Source: Clusia tigrina (lineage: Eukaryota; Arthropoda; Insecta; Diptera; Clusiidae). From it: DNA of 64,000 nt. Below are positions 1 to 9,905 of this stretch, in pieces. The translations under genes and the position numbers were made by a program. Within the stretch, counting starts at the first letter, position 1. Each line of letters opens with the position of its first letter. Where the stretch lies: NCBI GenBank assembly GCA_920105625.2, contig OV050033.1:7978001-8042000 (forward strand), written 5' to 3'. The notes beneath the pieces were generated by a model. The model was not told the DNA's origin, made no database searches, and was given only the letters and a program-made list of their open reading frames with translations.

Positions 1-1139
1 GCGAATCTCATTTATTATGAAACGAATGTGTCCTCACTGGCTCGGTGTGACCGCTTGTACGCGACACGTGTCAATGTCCCCATGGACCGCCCACTTAACC
101 AGAGAACTGCATTAATGGCTGCGTTGCTCTCCGCTAGTGCCGTCGTTTGTTCTACTCCTAGGGAACTACGCGTAATTGCAATTCCAATCAATTCCTTGCT
201 CCGCGAGCGGTTTTCATTAAGCAACCACAAATCACGTTACTAGTTCATTTATCCAGTATCTCCCACTCACCCCCGCCCCCCCCCCCCCCAGCGCATATCG
301 TTCAAAATCCCCTCGCGTTTTGTAGTGGAAGGCACTTTAGAAATTGTGGCGCAACCTTGCCACAACAATGGCAGCAATTAAAAAGTTTTGCGCTAAAAAC
401 TTCACCTGCCACGACTAACTTTGCCTTATCTGCTTTGAGAACTTTGCTCCTTTTTCCTTATTTGTTCTCTCTCAGTTTTTTATGTTCGCAATTCAGTGGC
501 ATTATTATTGATTGACCCAACTTTCGTGTGCTCAGCCGATTGGAAATCTTTCTTCTTGAGCAAATATGCCGAGAAATTTGCAATGATGAAGTTGTTTCCG
601 CCACTTCCGTGTCCAATTTGCATTTGGATACGTTTTCCAAACTAATTTTATAATGCACTGTTGTGGAATTTGTAACGCAGCAAGGATTCAAGGAGGATTT
701 ATTTCTGTTCTGGTATGACACAGAAATGTATCAATCAGTCTCGAATGAGAGATTGAACTCGATCGTTAATAGCCAAGCCAGAGAAGTTGTTCAAACATCT
801 CATTCTCGGTACGAGGAAGCAGTTCTTGATATGCTCTAAAGAGTTGGAGAGCTTCTTAAAAGAGATTAAGGACTTACATTAGAATCAGCATGGAACAAAT
901 CTTTTATCGTCTGACATAAGTAGGATAATGAAGAAGTTCTTAAGCTGGTCAGATTTTATGGAATAACTATATTCACATGAATAATTGAAGCGCTTCTGTT
1001 GGTTTTCAAGCACTGAAAGATACGTTGGGAAAAGTTGGCGAAACATCCCATTTGACAGGACCCAAAATTCGGCCGGTTCCTCTAAACAGAAAGGACGATG
1101 AAGAAAATCACACACTGTCAGGTTTCAAATGGGATGACT
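1..1139. other. Non-coding, no gene recognised
   Basis: The first 240 bases are less AT-rich than the rest and are open on both strands, but neither translation resembles a known protein. A run of C follows at about 270-290. I see no supported gene here. Part of this stretch could be the first intron or a 5' exon of the acyltransferase gene downstream, whose first exon I could not find. Confidence 0.5.
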
Positions 1140-1258
1140 GCCTTCACGGTGTTAGAATCGCTGATGTCCTTTACGGTGTAGGATCGCTGATGTCCTTTGG
1201 GGAGTAGAATCGCTGATGTCCTTTACGGTCTAGAATCGCTGCTACGGTGTAGAATCGC
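1140..1258. repeat. Short tandem repeat, about 26-bp unit
   Basis: The phrase 'AGAATCGCTGATGTCCTT' followed by 'TACGGTGT' recurs four to five times with small indels. This is a local minisatellite with no coding potential. Confidence 0.75.
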
Positions 1259-1454
1259 GTTATTCGGAAAAGTTCCTCTAAAACAAATTATGGCAACAAA
1301 GCATTTGCTACACTGGCAAGAGTGGGAGTTATAAAAGGGAGAGAAATTCTTCTATGGATTGGGTAAGCCTATTATTCAAAGAACCACTGGAAAGTTCTAA
1401 GAACCTGGTGTAATCAAGTCAATTTGTGTAATAGAGACAGCAACTTAGAATACT

Positions 1455-1665
1455 AGAGGCATAGCCGTAGAGCCGGCGAAGAAGAAGGTCTCCAATCAAG
1501 ACAGCAACTCAATACTCATTGTGTTCCTCATAGTATGAGAGAAAGAGACAACATCACTAATGACATAGCATTAGCGAGAAAAAGATATTATTATTATTAT
1601 ACCTTGAACCATAAAGTACAATGGGCATCAATACCTGAGTGCTTGGAGACCTCCTTCTATACATT
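1455..1665. repeat. Interspersed repeat fragments ('GTACAATGGGC...GGAGACC' family)
   Basis: At 1611-1660 (+) the phrase 'AGTACAATGGGCA' is followed by 'GCTTGGAGACCTCCTTCT'. At about 1460-1495 a reverse-strand relative reads 'GGAGACCTTCTTCTTCG'. Related copies lie at about 34312-34400 and 62815-62890, so this is a dispersed family, perhaps a SINE or a LINE tail. It has no coding content. Confidence 0.55.
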
Positions 1666-1734
1666 TAATTATGTCTGTTGGGATTGGGAGAAGGGCTACT
1701 AACAAGTAAGATCTTCGACTCGTAGATAAAAAGA

Positions 1735-1835
1735 TTTAGAAAGCAAAATGTTTCACACCCTGCCCGGTATAATAATAGAAGCAGAAGTACTTCTCAGATC
1801 ATGTCCAGGGCAGGATTCGAACCCTCGATCTCCCG
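1735..1835 (-). repeat. tRNA-like (Pol III B-box) SINE fragment
   Basis: On the minus strand 'GAGGGTTCGAATCCTGCC' is a perfect tRNA T-arm/B-box (GGTTCGAATCC) with pairing stem ends. The 5' part is too degenerate to fold as a functional tRNA. A tRNA-derived SINE remnant is the best reading; similar B-box elements occur near 36960 and 43480. Confidence 0.45.
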
Positions 1836-2024
1836 ATCATAAGATGGTAACAGCAGAATATATCAAATACTTTATATATAAGTTGATTGTGACATTTTTT
1901 TATGCTTAGTCCTGAATATTGAAATGACCAAGCGAGTCCTTAACTCGGACATATTTATTAATATACCAGTAGCTCCTTTATTCCTTGCATCATTAACCTG
2001 TGTCTTTCTTCTTCCAAATTGCAG

Positions 2025-3132
2025 TTTCATCAAACAATTAAAACGTACCTGAATGATCGTGTTTGGGACTTTTATTTTTATGTTTCGAAAGATTGGCCGG
2101 AGAAACCAATAATTTTACATTTTCCAGGATGCACGCTTACGGTATGTTCCACAAAATTAGTCCCTCTCTACCACCGAACCATGATGATTATATTGAATTC
2201 TTTCTATTCGACGATTGCTGCAGCCCAACAACAACATTTATCAAAGCTTCGGCATTTTTTGTCCCTCAACACAAATCGAACACGTCGATCTGATGCGCAC
2301 CGAGGATGTCCTTATCGATTGGCAGGAGCCATTGTACCTGAACTTCACGCACATTGCTATTATGAATCGCCTGGATGACTTTTACTCTAAATTCGGCATA
2401 ATGGAGCGGCTGGAAGGCGATATATATGTGTGTAAGAAATTGAATACGGATTTGGAATTCGTAGACTTGCCGAAAGATGCAGAGATGCGCCCATTGACCG
2501 CCGACGATGTGAAGGGCATACATGATCTGTATCCGGCCAATGAGATTGAATGCGTCGATGTGTTCGAGGTGTTGGTCCGTGTGCTGCCGGGCCTGGGCAT
2601 ATTCCGCAAGGATACAAACGAATTGGCCGCTTGGATGGTGCACTCGTATTACGGGGCTATGTTCTCAATGCAAACACGTCCAGATTACCGACGCAAGGGG
2701 TGAGTTGGACAGCATCGTATAATTGATAATATAATTGTTTGTCTTTTTCCTTCTCTTCGCAGTTATGGCATACGCTTGGCCACTGCTCTCACTCAGCTGG
2801 TGATGGAGCGTGGTTATACACCCTTCGTTGTAATACGTCCACAAAATGATGCCTCCCGGAATCTCTACACTAAGCTCGGCTTCGAGAAGGCCTACGAAAC
2901 GTGCCGTGTCAAAATGACTCCGGGTCTGGATGCCACTGCCTCTGGCTCGGCTGTTGTCACCACAAACGGCGACGCTGAAGCCAAGGACGACGATCCGGAG
3001 GTCAACAAAGAGAACCAGCCAGTTGACGAGGGCATCGAGGATATGCTAGCTGAGAAATGTGATATCAGCAAGGAGGAGGCCTCCGCCAAGGGCAAGACCA
3101 CCACAGACGAGGGCATCGAGGAGGACAAATAG
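2025..3132 (+). CDS. GLYAT-like GNAT N-acyltransferase, 3' exons (5' exon not found)
   Basis: Three exons splice in frame: 2025-2141, 2224-2699 and 2763-3132. The introns are 2142-2223 and 2700-2762, both GT-AG. The first visible exon begins after a polypyrimidine tract ending in GCAG at 2021-2024, so at least one earlier exon is missing from my view. The C-terminal half is a GNAT fold: 'RPDYRRKGYGIRLATAL' is motif A, the acetyl/acyl-CoA pyrophosphate loop (R-x-x-G-x-G type) reconstituted exactly across the last intron, and 'NLYTKLGFEKAYETCRVKM' is motif B. The N-terminal part ('IKTYLNDRVWDFYFYV') has the character of the insect glycine-N-acyltransferase-like proteins. By family it would transfer an acyl group from CoA to an amine; the substrate is unknown. 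After residue GLD an acidic, low-complexity tail of about 65 residues, including 'DEGIED' and 'DEGIEED', ends at TAG 3130-3132. Several AATAAA signals lie between 3380 and 3420. Confidence 0.85.
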
Positions 3133-4090
3133 AGGGGGCGGGGTGGGGTGAATATGTTATTTAAATACTCGTAAAGAATGCAGGGGTGAACCAAATATAC
3201 ACTTACTTAGAAGGCTAGTCGAGGAGGAAGCAGCAAAATAATTGATATTAATTTAAACAAAACTACTCACTTAAATGCTGAATACCCAAAAGGATATAAA
3301 AATAAATTAATATAATTAAAGAGCAAAACGCTAAATTTATTATAACAAAAAAAAACAAAGGTAATTGTTAAAATTGTGGACACAAATAAACAAATAAAGT
3401 AAATAAATAAATCAATAAGGACAGAAGCAGGATAAGAGGCAAGACCATTTCATATCCACTTGGCGAGCGAAGACTCCACAATTTTAACACACACAGAGAA
3501 GAATTTTTTAGAATTGAGAATAAAACGTATTTTAATTTTCCATTTTTGCTAAAAAGCTTTTACAATAAATTAAAAACAAAATAAAACAAAACAAACAAAA
3601 TAAAACCAAAGCAATGAATGAGAAATACAAACTTTATAAGGATATATTCACATGTTAACTTCCACCCACTTTTTTTGGAACAACTCTATACACACTCTTT
3701 TCTAAATTCTATTTTCTTTTTATTATTATTATTATTATTTTTAAACTTCTTCCAAAGAAACAAAAAGAAAAACTTGTTCAATTTTACCCGTAAAGAAAGA
3801 AATGAAATGCTTCAGTTTCCCGAAACTAAAAAGATTATATATAAAAAAAAATGAGAAAAACGGCAAAAAAATATTATTAATTAATCAACCAAAATCCAAT
3901 GCAAGCACAAGAGTATTAATAATAACTAAGTTCAATTTAAATATATATTTTCTATACTTTTATTGCATATAAAACAATTAATTTAAACTTAAAAAGCCAA
4001 AACAAAAGAGAAATTCCACTGCTTGAAAGTGTGCTACAAAACGTATTTTTAATTTATAAAACATAAAATGACAATTTATTATTATATTAT
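3133..4090 (+). other. 3' UTR and AT-rich intergenic DNA
   Basis: This is AT-rich sequence with clustered 'AATAAA'/'AAATAAAT' hexamers around 3385-3415 that can serve as poly(A) signals of the acyltransferase gene. The rest contains (ATT)n runs and no gene that I can support. Confidence 0.6.
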
Positions 4091-4201
4091 ATTATATTAT
4101 AATTATAATTAAAAGTAAAGTCTTATTTATATTCGGCACCGGCGGAGGCATTCTAAATGCGCCGCTCCTTACAATGTACTCCAACACATTTATTCTTATA
4201 T

Positions 4202-4239
<38 letters not shown>

Positions 4240-4299
4240 GAGAAACAAAACACACACACACAAACACATACAAACCCCACACAGCCACACAAATGTGGG

Positions 4300-4443
4300 G
4301 GAGTACTCCCTTTGCGCTCCCAAGGGATGTTAAAGGGAGTGCTCTCAGAAAAAACAACTTTTCTCTCAGAAGAAACAGCTTTTTAGCTCTTCGGTGTGTA
4401 ATCCCCTGACAATATGTAAAAGAAGGGCCAAAGGGAGTACTCC
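4300..4443. mobile_element. TIR-bounded block, copy 1 (MITE-like)
   Basis: The block starts 'GGAGTACTCCCTTTG' and ends with its exact reverse complement 'CAAAGGGAGTACTCC', giving 15-bp terminal inverted repeats. The body contains 'TTTCTCTCAGAAGAAACAG'. It sits inside a CA microsatellite, and a second copy follows about 400 bp later. It is non-coding. It could be a foldback or MITE element or part of a larger tandem duplication. Confidence 0.5.
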
Positions 4444-4701
4444 AGGGAGCAATGAAATCTCCCCTTGGAGGCTAAAGGGAATACTCTGAGGAAGATCCCC
4501 TTTCCTGCTGGGCAGCCACAAACACACACACAACCACACACAGAGCCACAAACAGACACAAACAGAGCCATAAACAGACACAAACAGAGCCACAAACAGG
4601 CACAGACAGAGCCACAAACAGACACAAACAGAGCCACAAACAGAGCCACAAGCAGACACAAACAGAGCCACAAACACACACAAAACCCACACACATGGGG
4701 G

Positions 4702-4855
4702 GGAGTACTCCTTTTATGATCCCAAAGAATCGTAAAGGGAGTTGTCTTAGAAAAAAACGGCCTTTTCTCTCAGAAAAAAACAGTTTTTTAGCTTTTGGCT
4801 GTACTCCCCTTCCAATGACATGCCTATGTAAGAAGAAGGCCAAAGGGAGTACTCC
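4702..4855. mobile_element. TIR-bounded block, copy 2 (MITE-like)
   Basis: This block shares its body with the copy at 4300 ('CTCAGAAAAAA', 'TTTTTTAGCTTTTGG'). It starts 'GGAGTACTCCTTTT' and ends 'CAAAGGGAGTACTCC', so its left end has diverged slightly. Both copies are followed by 'CCCTTTCCTGC' and then CA-rich repeat. Confidence 0.5.
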
Positions 4856-5199
4856 GAGGATGATTCCCTTTCCTGCGGAACAGTCAAAAACACACACGAA
4901 CACATCCACAAAAAGACGGCAAAAAACACACAGAGCCGCAAACACGAAAATACAGCCACAAAACACACATGACCACACAACCACACACCCACACAGAGCC
5001 ACAAACACACACAACCACACAGTGAGCCACACAACCACACAGTGAGCCACACAACCACACAGTGAGCCACACAACCACACACTGAGCCACATAACCACAC
5101 AACCACACACTGAGCCACATAACCACACAACCACACACTGAGCCACATAACCACACAACCACACACTGAGCCACACAAACACACACAACTTGAAATTCC

Positions 5200-6350
5200 T
5201 CAGAAACCAAAAACCAATTTCTTCAATGACGTCTTCTGCTTCAGTTGAGCTATATTAAAAAACTAAATAACTAAATAAACAAAGAATTATTAAAAAGAAT
5301 ACGAACAAGAAAACAAAAACAAACTATAAAAATAATGAAAAGAAAATGAAGTCAAAGAAAAACAATATCTCAATTTATGCAGTGAAAATCAAAGGAAAAG
5401 AAAAGTCCGGTTGCTAAAACTGCAGGAAATGCAAAGTACGCAAAACAAAATGCAAAATGTGTGAAACATTTAAAAGGAAAATGCAAAATAAACATACCAT
5501 AATTGAGAGAAAACAAACAGCTTTCAGTATTTATTTTTATGAATTCTATTATTCAACTTATTATATCAGAATAGCAGCCAAAACGGAACGCCACTAACCT
5601 ATCATAGCGAAGCAATGGGAATGTGCAGTGACATAAAACAGAAACGGCAACAGAATCCAGTGCAATGGCAACAGAAATAGAATCCAGTACATTTTCATTA
5701 GAAAGAGAATCAAACAGCATGACCAGTAACAGAATAGCTACAGAATTAAAAGGTGGTAAGGATCTAGAATGACAAAATACAGAAATGGCAACAGGATCAA
5801 AAGTCAGTACATTTGCCACAATAACAGAATACAATTTGGACAAAAAAATACATTTGGAAAAAAAAATATCCCGTACATTTCAACATACATTATTACAACT
5901 GAATTAGTAACAGAATACGCAGAGTTTTACAACAGAATACTAGGGTTTGGCGACAAAACAGAAACATCTGATTGTGAGTTGCTTCTGTACCAGAAAGTGA
6001 CAGAAATATTAAAGTAATTGGGGGCGATAGCGACATAAATGTATTGTAATGACTTTAAATGTATAACGTGTGATAGTATGGTTGGGCGCACCTCTGGGTT
6101 GACTGGGAGAAACACACCATCGTAGAGAGGTGCAGCTGGTGTTGGTCTTCAACGTACTAAATAGTTGATTACTTATTCGTTCTAACGATTCCAGCACTAT
6201 ATTTATTACAGTAATTCATTCAATTGACATTTATTTGGTTATGTTTGACTACAATTCTTTCTAGAGGAAAATTAGACTAACTAGTTTGTGCGGATGGCGG
6301 TTTGATAATCAACGGAACAAGGCAGTGGCCCCTTCTTAGTCCTCCATAGA
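5200..6350. repeat. A-rich intergenic DNA with degenerate 'CAGAAAYRGCAACAGAATCCAGT' repeats
   Basis: Between about 5620 and 5960 the words 'GGCAACAGAA' and 'ACAGAATCCAGT' recur irregularly, like a decayed minisatellite. No gene is supported. Confidence 0.5.
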
Positions 6351-6369
6351 ACAAAATGTCTCGTTCAGT

Positions 6370-6550
6370 GACCACAAACAGATACAGAATTTACTCTAGC
6401 AATAATATTGTTCTGTTTCTGTTAGCGCTTCTGTTTTATGCTACTCTGCACCTGAAAGCAAACAGAAACAGGACTAACTCCAGAAATAATATAATAATGT
6501 TTTGTTCTGTTTCTGTCACCGCTTTTGTCTTATATCACTTTGCACCTTAA
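6370..6550. repeat. Tandem duplication of about 110 bp
   Basis: Two adjacent copies contain 'AATAAT' + 'TGTTCTGTTTCTGT' + 'CGCTT' + 'TGCACCT' in the same order (about 6385-6460 and 6480-6550) with moderate divergence. It is non-coding. Confidence 0.6.
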
Positions 6551-6989
6551 AGGAGCTAATCTTTGATTTGTTGTTTTATGTTATGCCCATCCTTTTCAGA
6601 TATCCTCTCCGCACTGACATTGGAGGTGCCATTCTGCCAATGTGAAATATTGTCAACTATTTATCAAGGGATTTTGGAAATTCTTAAACAATTAAAATAT
6701 GAACGTTAAAAATTAAATAATAAGCATGTCACCTTTTGGGTTTCAGAGGGAAATTGGTGACCTGGACGATCTCAAATCTATCAACTTATGGAGATTCGCC
6801 CTACTCTCAAAATGGCTGGAGTCATATTCTCATGAAGTACACTTTATTATTTGTGGTATCACAATGAGCCTTTGTAGGGCCCAAGTGTATTCTGACCGAG
6901 TGTCCATGTCCTTGACAGTCACTTAAATGTCACCTTTTATTTGCAATATCAGTTTTTAAGCACGTGACGCAACATAACATCAGAGCTAT

Positions 6990-7470
6990 CAATGGTCCAA
7001 GATTGCTATATGAACCTATTTGGACCAAGCCTAGCTCCCATATATGCGGGACATTTTGAGAGCCATTTGATACATGCTTAAAAATTATGTCCTATTATAA
7101 ATTTTGGACGACTGAAATCAAACAGATGCTTCCATATCTGAGCCAAGTGAAACCCATGTCTCTTGTTTCAATTTATCTGCAAACCTGGGTCAATGTCTTC
7201 AATATAATATATTTAATCAGCATATTCAGCAAGTGAAACCAAATCCTGTTTATATTTCTTGTTTGAGTTAATGCCCCACTCTGAAATCAAACAGATTCTT
7301 CTATATCACTTTACTCTCAGCATCTCAAATAAATGATGCCCAAGTCCTCCATGTCTCTTGTACGAGTTCATGGTGCAACCCTGAAATCAGACAGATATTC
7401 CATTTCTTTTAACAGCTGCTCAAGCAAGTGAAACCCAACCCATCATGCCCATGTGTCTTGAGATTGCCAA
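6990..7470. repeat. Degenerate tandem repeat, unit about 120-150 bp
   Basis: 'TGAAATCAAACAGAT' (or TCAGACAGAT) and 'CAAGTGAAACCMA' followed by 'TCTTGTTT' recur three to four times. This is an old satellite-like duplication with no coding content. Confidence 0.55.
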
Positions 7471-7815
7471 CCAGCACCAAATTAGTATGGCACCTTCACA
7501 CAGGTCCGACTCCAGATTAAGGGAAAATTCAGCCAATAAAATGGAAGATTTTGATGACCAATTAAATTAGAACTGCCCAAGGAAGCAAACGCTGGTTTGT
7601 ATACAAATAATGAGGAAATTCCAATGGTTTTCATATTCTTTTATTGAGTCAATTTAAGTCATTTTTTCTCCACAGTTCCTGCGAGATTATTTTTTATAGT
7701 AACTAATTTAATACTTTTTTTTCTGCACACGGATTTTACTTTAAAAAAGTGTAATTATTCTATTTAGTTTTAAGAGGATTTCAATAAAAGTCCGCACATC
7801 CGATCGCATATTTAA

Positions 7816-8052
7816 TCTGTAAAAACGAGAGAAAACGGAATTAAAATTTGTTTCCAACTAAATTTTCATAATAAACTTTAGTTTTGTTGTCAGTTTCGGT
7901 TGTTATCAAGTCTTTTCAGCAATTTGTTTATGAAGACCGTCATGATTTTATCATCATTATAAAAAAAAATAAATAAGGTACAACTGATAATTTAACATAC
8001 CTGAAAAGTAAATTGTATCCAGGGATCCCCAGCAGAACCCTTTCGGAGGCTG
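7816..8052 (-). other. Candidate non-coding exon-intron-exon downstream of RpS11
   Basis: Minus-strand reading gives acceptor TTTTCTTAG then a small exon (about 8001-8052), a good donor CAG|GTATGTT at 8000, and an acceptor TTTTTACAG ending at 7817. The 184-base intron between them contains a C/D-box snoRNA candidate. It lies beyond the RpS11 stop codon and its likely poly(A) signals. It could be a 3'-extended RpS11 transcript, or a small snoRNA host unit. I found no protein. Confidence 0.35.
7890..7957 (-). ncRNA. Candidate C/D-box snoRNA, downstream copy
   Basis: Minus strand: C box ATGATGA (7951-7957), D' box CTGA (7916-7919), a C'-like TTGATAA, and D box CTGA (7890-7893), 68 nt from C to D. 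About 60 bases, including 'GACGGTCTTC' and 'AAACAAATTGCTGAAAAG', are nearly identical to the element in the last RpS11 intron; the part next to the D box differs. The D box is about 73 nt from the inferred 3' splice site at 7817, a typical distance for intron-encoded C/D snoRNAs. The target is not determined. Confidence 0.5.
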
Positions 8053-8175
8053 CTAAGAAAATAAGGCTGTAAAAGAAACTCAAAGCAATAATTTAAGAAT
8101 GGAAAAGTTGGGATTTTTACACATTTTTATTATCAAAGCAACGTTTGATGTTTTATTATAGATTAAAAAAAAAGT

Positions 8176-9679
8176 TTAGAATTTCTTAAAACTCTTCTTG
8201 GTGCCCTGACCCTTTGTCACTTTCAGCACATTGAAACGCACGGTCTTGGACAGTGGGCGGCATTCACCAATGGTAGCAATATCGCCCATTTCCACATCCC
8301 TGCAAGGAAGAAAAACAAATTTAGTAAACTTTATAGAAGAATATTTCACTAAAATTAAACTTAATATTTAAATTGAAATCAGTCAAAATAGGATATCAAG
8401 TCTTTTCAGCAATTTGTTTAAGAAGACCGTCATGATTTTATCATCACTTTTATTTTTATACAATTAAACTATAATTTAAAGGAGCAAATTAAAATTCCAT
8501 TGGAATACTAACCTGAAGCATGGGGAGCAGTGCACACTCATGTTCCTGTGACGCTTCTCGAAACGGCAGTATTTGCGCACATAATGCAAATAGTCGCGAC
8601 GGATTACGATGGTACGTTGCATCTTGCATTTACGCACAACACCGGTTAAAATGCGGCCTCGGATTCTCACATTGCCGGTGAAGGGGCACTTTTTGTCAAC
8701 GTAGGTGCCATCAATGGCCTAAATAAGAACAAATTAATAGTTAGCGAAATTCACATATATATACATAAACAATAAACACACATGTCCATTAGTAAAACAG
8801 AGGTATGGATGAATACGATATATAAATTGGTTTAAACTTACATCACGTGGGGTTTTGAAACCCAAACCAATGTCACGGTAGCGACGAAGAGACTTCTTCT
8901 TCGCCACACCAGGCTTGACTTTTCTGTTTAGATTAATGCCAAATTGCTTTTGAAAAGCCCTCTCGTTCTGGGGTTTTGGTTAACAATCAATTGTGTACAG
9001 TGATCAGTGTTTAAAACGAGGTAAGGTTCGTTTAGGGGATGGGGGGAAACATCCATTGGAAAGTGTAAGGTACATGCAATGGAGAAGAGAAAAAAAACAC
9101 ATTAGTTTCGTCTGCACAATAATCTTACCTCAGTTGGTGTCTTAAAGCCCAGACCGATGCTCCGGTAATGGCGCAATTTCTTTTTAGGATTCAACGACTT
9201 CCTGCGTGTATCTGGCACAGAGAATTGTTTACGAAATGCACGCTCATTCTATGCGCAGATGAGCAACAGCACCAGCGAAACCGCCATAGCAAAAATAAAG
9301 CACAAAAGTGAGGTTAAGAATGGAATTTATACTTGAGCTACATTTTTTTGAAGACTCTCTTAATGTTAATAAATTTACTGATTTACTGCAACTGCTGTCA
9401 CATTAATATAAAAAGACTTAAAACGTTGAAAAAAATTACCGATCCAACTGCTCTTTTTTACCCGCGTGGTAATAGGCCACTAATTCAAGGCATAATATGC
9501 TCACATTTTCACTTTATTTTATGCATGTCTCGGCTCCATAACACTTGAAATCTTCTATCATTGAATTTTAAAAACTTTAAACCGTCAGAAGGGCATGTTT
9601 GTTCACTTCAAATTGGCACAGTTTTTAGTGAATTTTACAAAATTCAATTCGTTTCTGCGGGTCTTACCTGATCAGCCAT
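8176..9679 (-). CDS. RpS11: Ribosomal protein S11 (uS17)
   Basis: Four coding exons: 9668-9679 (MADQ), 8842-8967 (exon 2a, beginning [10 protein letters not shown]), 8513-8718 ([10 protein letters not shown] through SPCF) and 8176-8299 (ending KKSFKKF, TAA). They join to 155 residues, the normal length of eukaryotic S11. The product is the small-subunit protein of the bacterial S17 family. It binds 18S rRNA in the 40S body; '[18 protein letters not shown]' and '[18 protein letters not shown]' are the conserved core. All junctions are GT-AG. The first two introns are phase 0, so the second exon can be exchanged. The start is fixed by MADQ and by a pyrimidine tract (CTTTTCTTC) just upstream at about 9688-9700, which resembles a 5' TOP leader. 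AATAAA-type signals lie just 3' of the stop (minus strand, about 8153 and 8128). A second version of exon 2 is at 9129-9248. Confidence 0.97.
8379..8447 (-). ncRNA. Candidate intronic C/D-box snoRNA in RpS11
   Basis: It lies in the intron 8300-8512 of RpS11, in the same orientation. Minus strand: C box GTGATGA (8441-8447), D' box CTGA (8406-8409), D box CTGA (8379-8382), 69 nt from C to D. The D box is about 79 nt from the 3' splice site. The near-duplicate at 7890-7957 keeps all boxes and the D'-guide region but differs before the D box. Vertebrate RPS11 also hosts a C/D snoRNA (SNORD35 family), but I see no sequence match to it. The terminal stem is weak and the rRNA target is unassigned. 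Confidence 0.6.
9129..9248 (-). CDS. RpS11: Alternative exon 2b of RpS11
   Basis: This is a second version of the S11 exon that follows MADQ. It has its own acceptor (GCGCATAG|AAT) and donor (GAG|GTAAGA), is 120 bases (40 codons) long and is phase 0 at both ends. It encodes [14 protein letters not shown]... ending [14 protein letters not shown], matching exon 2a at both ends (NERAF.KQF and [10 protein letters not shown]) but diverged in the middle and two residues shorter. Use of 2b gives a 153-residue S11; inclusion of both exons would keep frame and give 195 residues. Conservation of the ends, the open frame and intact splice sites argue that it is functional rather than a dead duplicate. 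Confidence 0.85.
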
Positions 9680-9687
9680 ATTGGTGG

Positions 9688-9700
9688 TGAAGAAAAGAAC
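9688..9700 (-). promoter_or_regulatory. 5' TOP-like pyrimidine tract of RpS11
   Basis: On the minus strand 'TTCTTTTCTTC' lies about 10-20 bases before the ATG. Ribosomal-protein mRNAs usually begin with such a terminal oligopyrimidine tract, which couples their translation to TOR signalling. The exact start site is inferred. Confidence 0.5.
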
Positions 9701-9905
9701 GAAATATCGCGAAGGAAGTTACAAACTCTTGACAGCATGCCATGAAGGTGGTTGCGGTTGCAAAATACTTAAAATATCCCATTGTTGTAGCAACACATTG
9801 CCTGCTATGAGCAGCGTTGAATTTATCCATTTATGTTACATATTTTCTTGGAGGAACTTAAATTTATTTGTGAAATCGTTTAAAAAGAGATGCGGGAAAG
9901 GTTGA

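Larger units (their letters stand above)
4204..5190. repeat. Compound CA-rich microsatellite/minisatellite
   Basis: A (CA)n tract at 4204-4236 grades into a 'AGCCACAAACAGACACAAAC' array (about 4510-4690) and a 'CCACACAACCACACA'-type array with 20-28-bp units (about 4975-5180). Long ORFs on both strands come from the repeat having few stop codons and are not genes. Two blocks (4300-4443 and 4702-4855) interrupt the array and are listed separately. Confidence 0.9.

Noticed and set aside
28..243. 71-codon ORF in the more GC-rich left end
   Set aside because: Both strands are open, no recognisable motif, no splice link to the acyltransferase exons could be shown.
4366..5210. Cys/Val-rich ORFs up to 238 codons on the minus strand
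   Set aside because: Products of CA/TG microsatellite translation.
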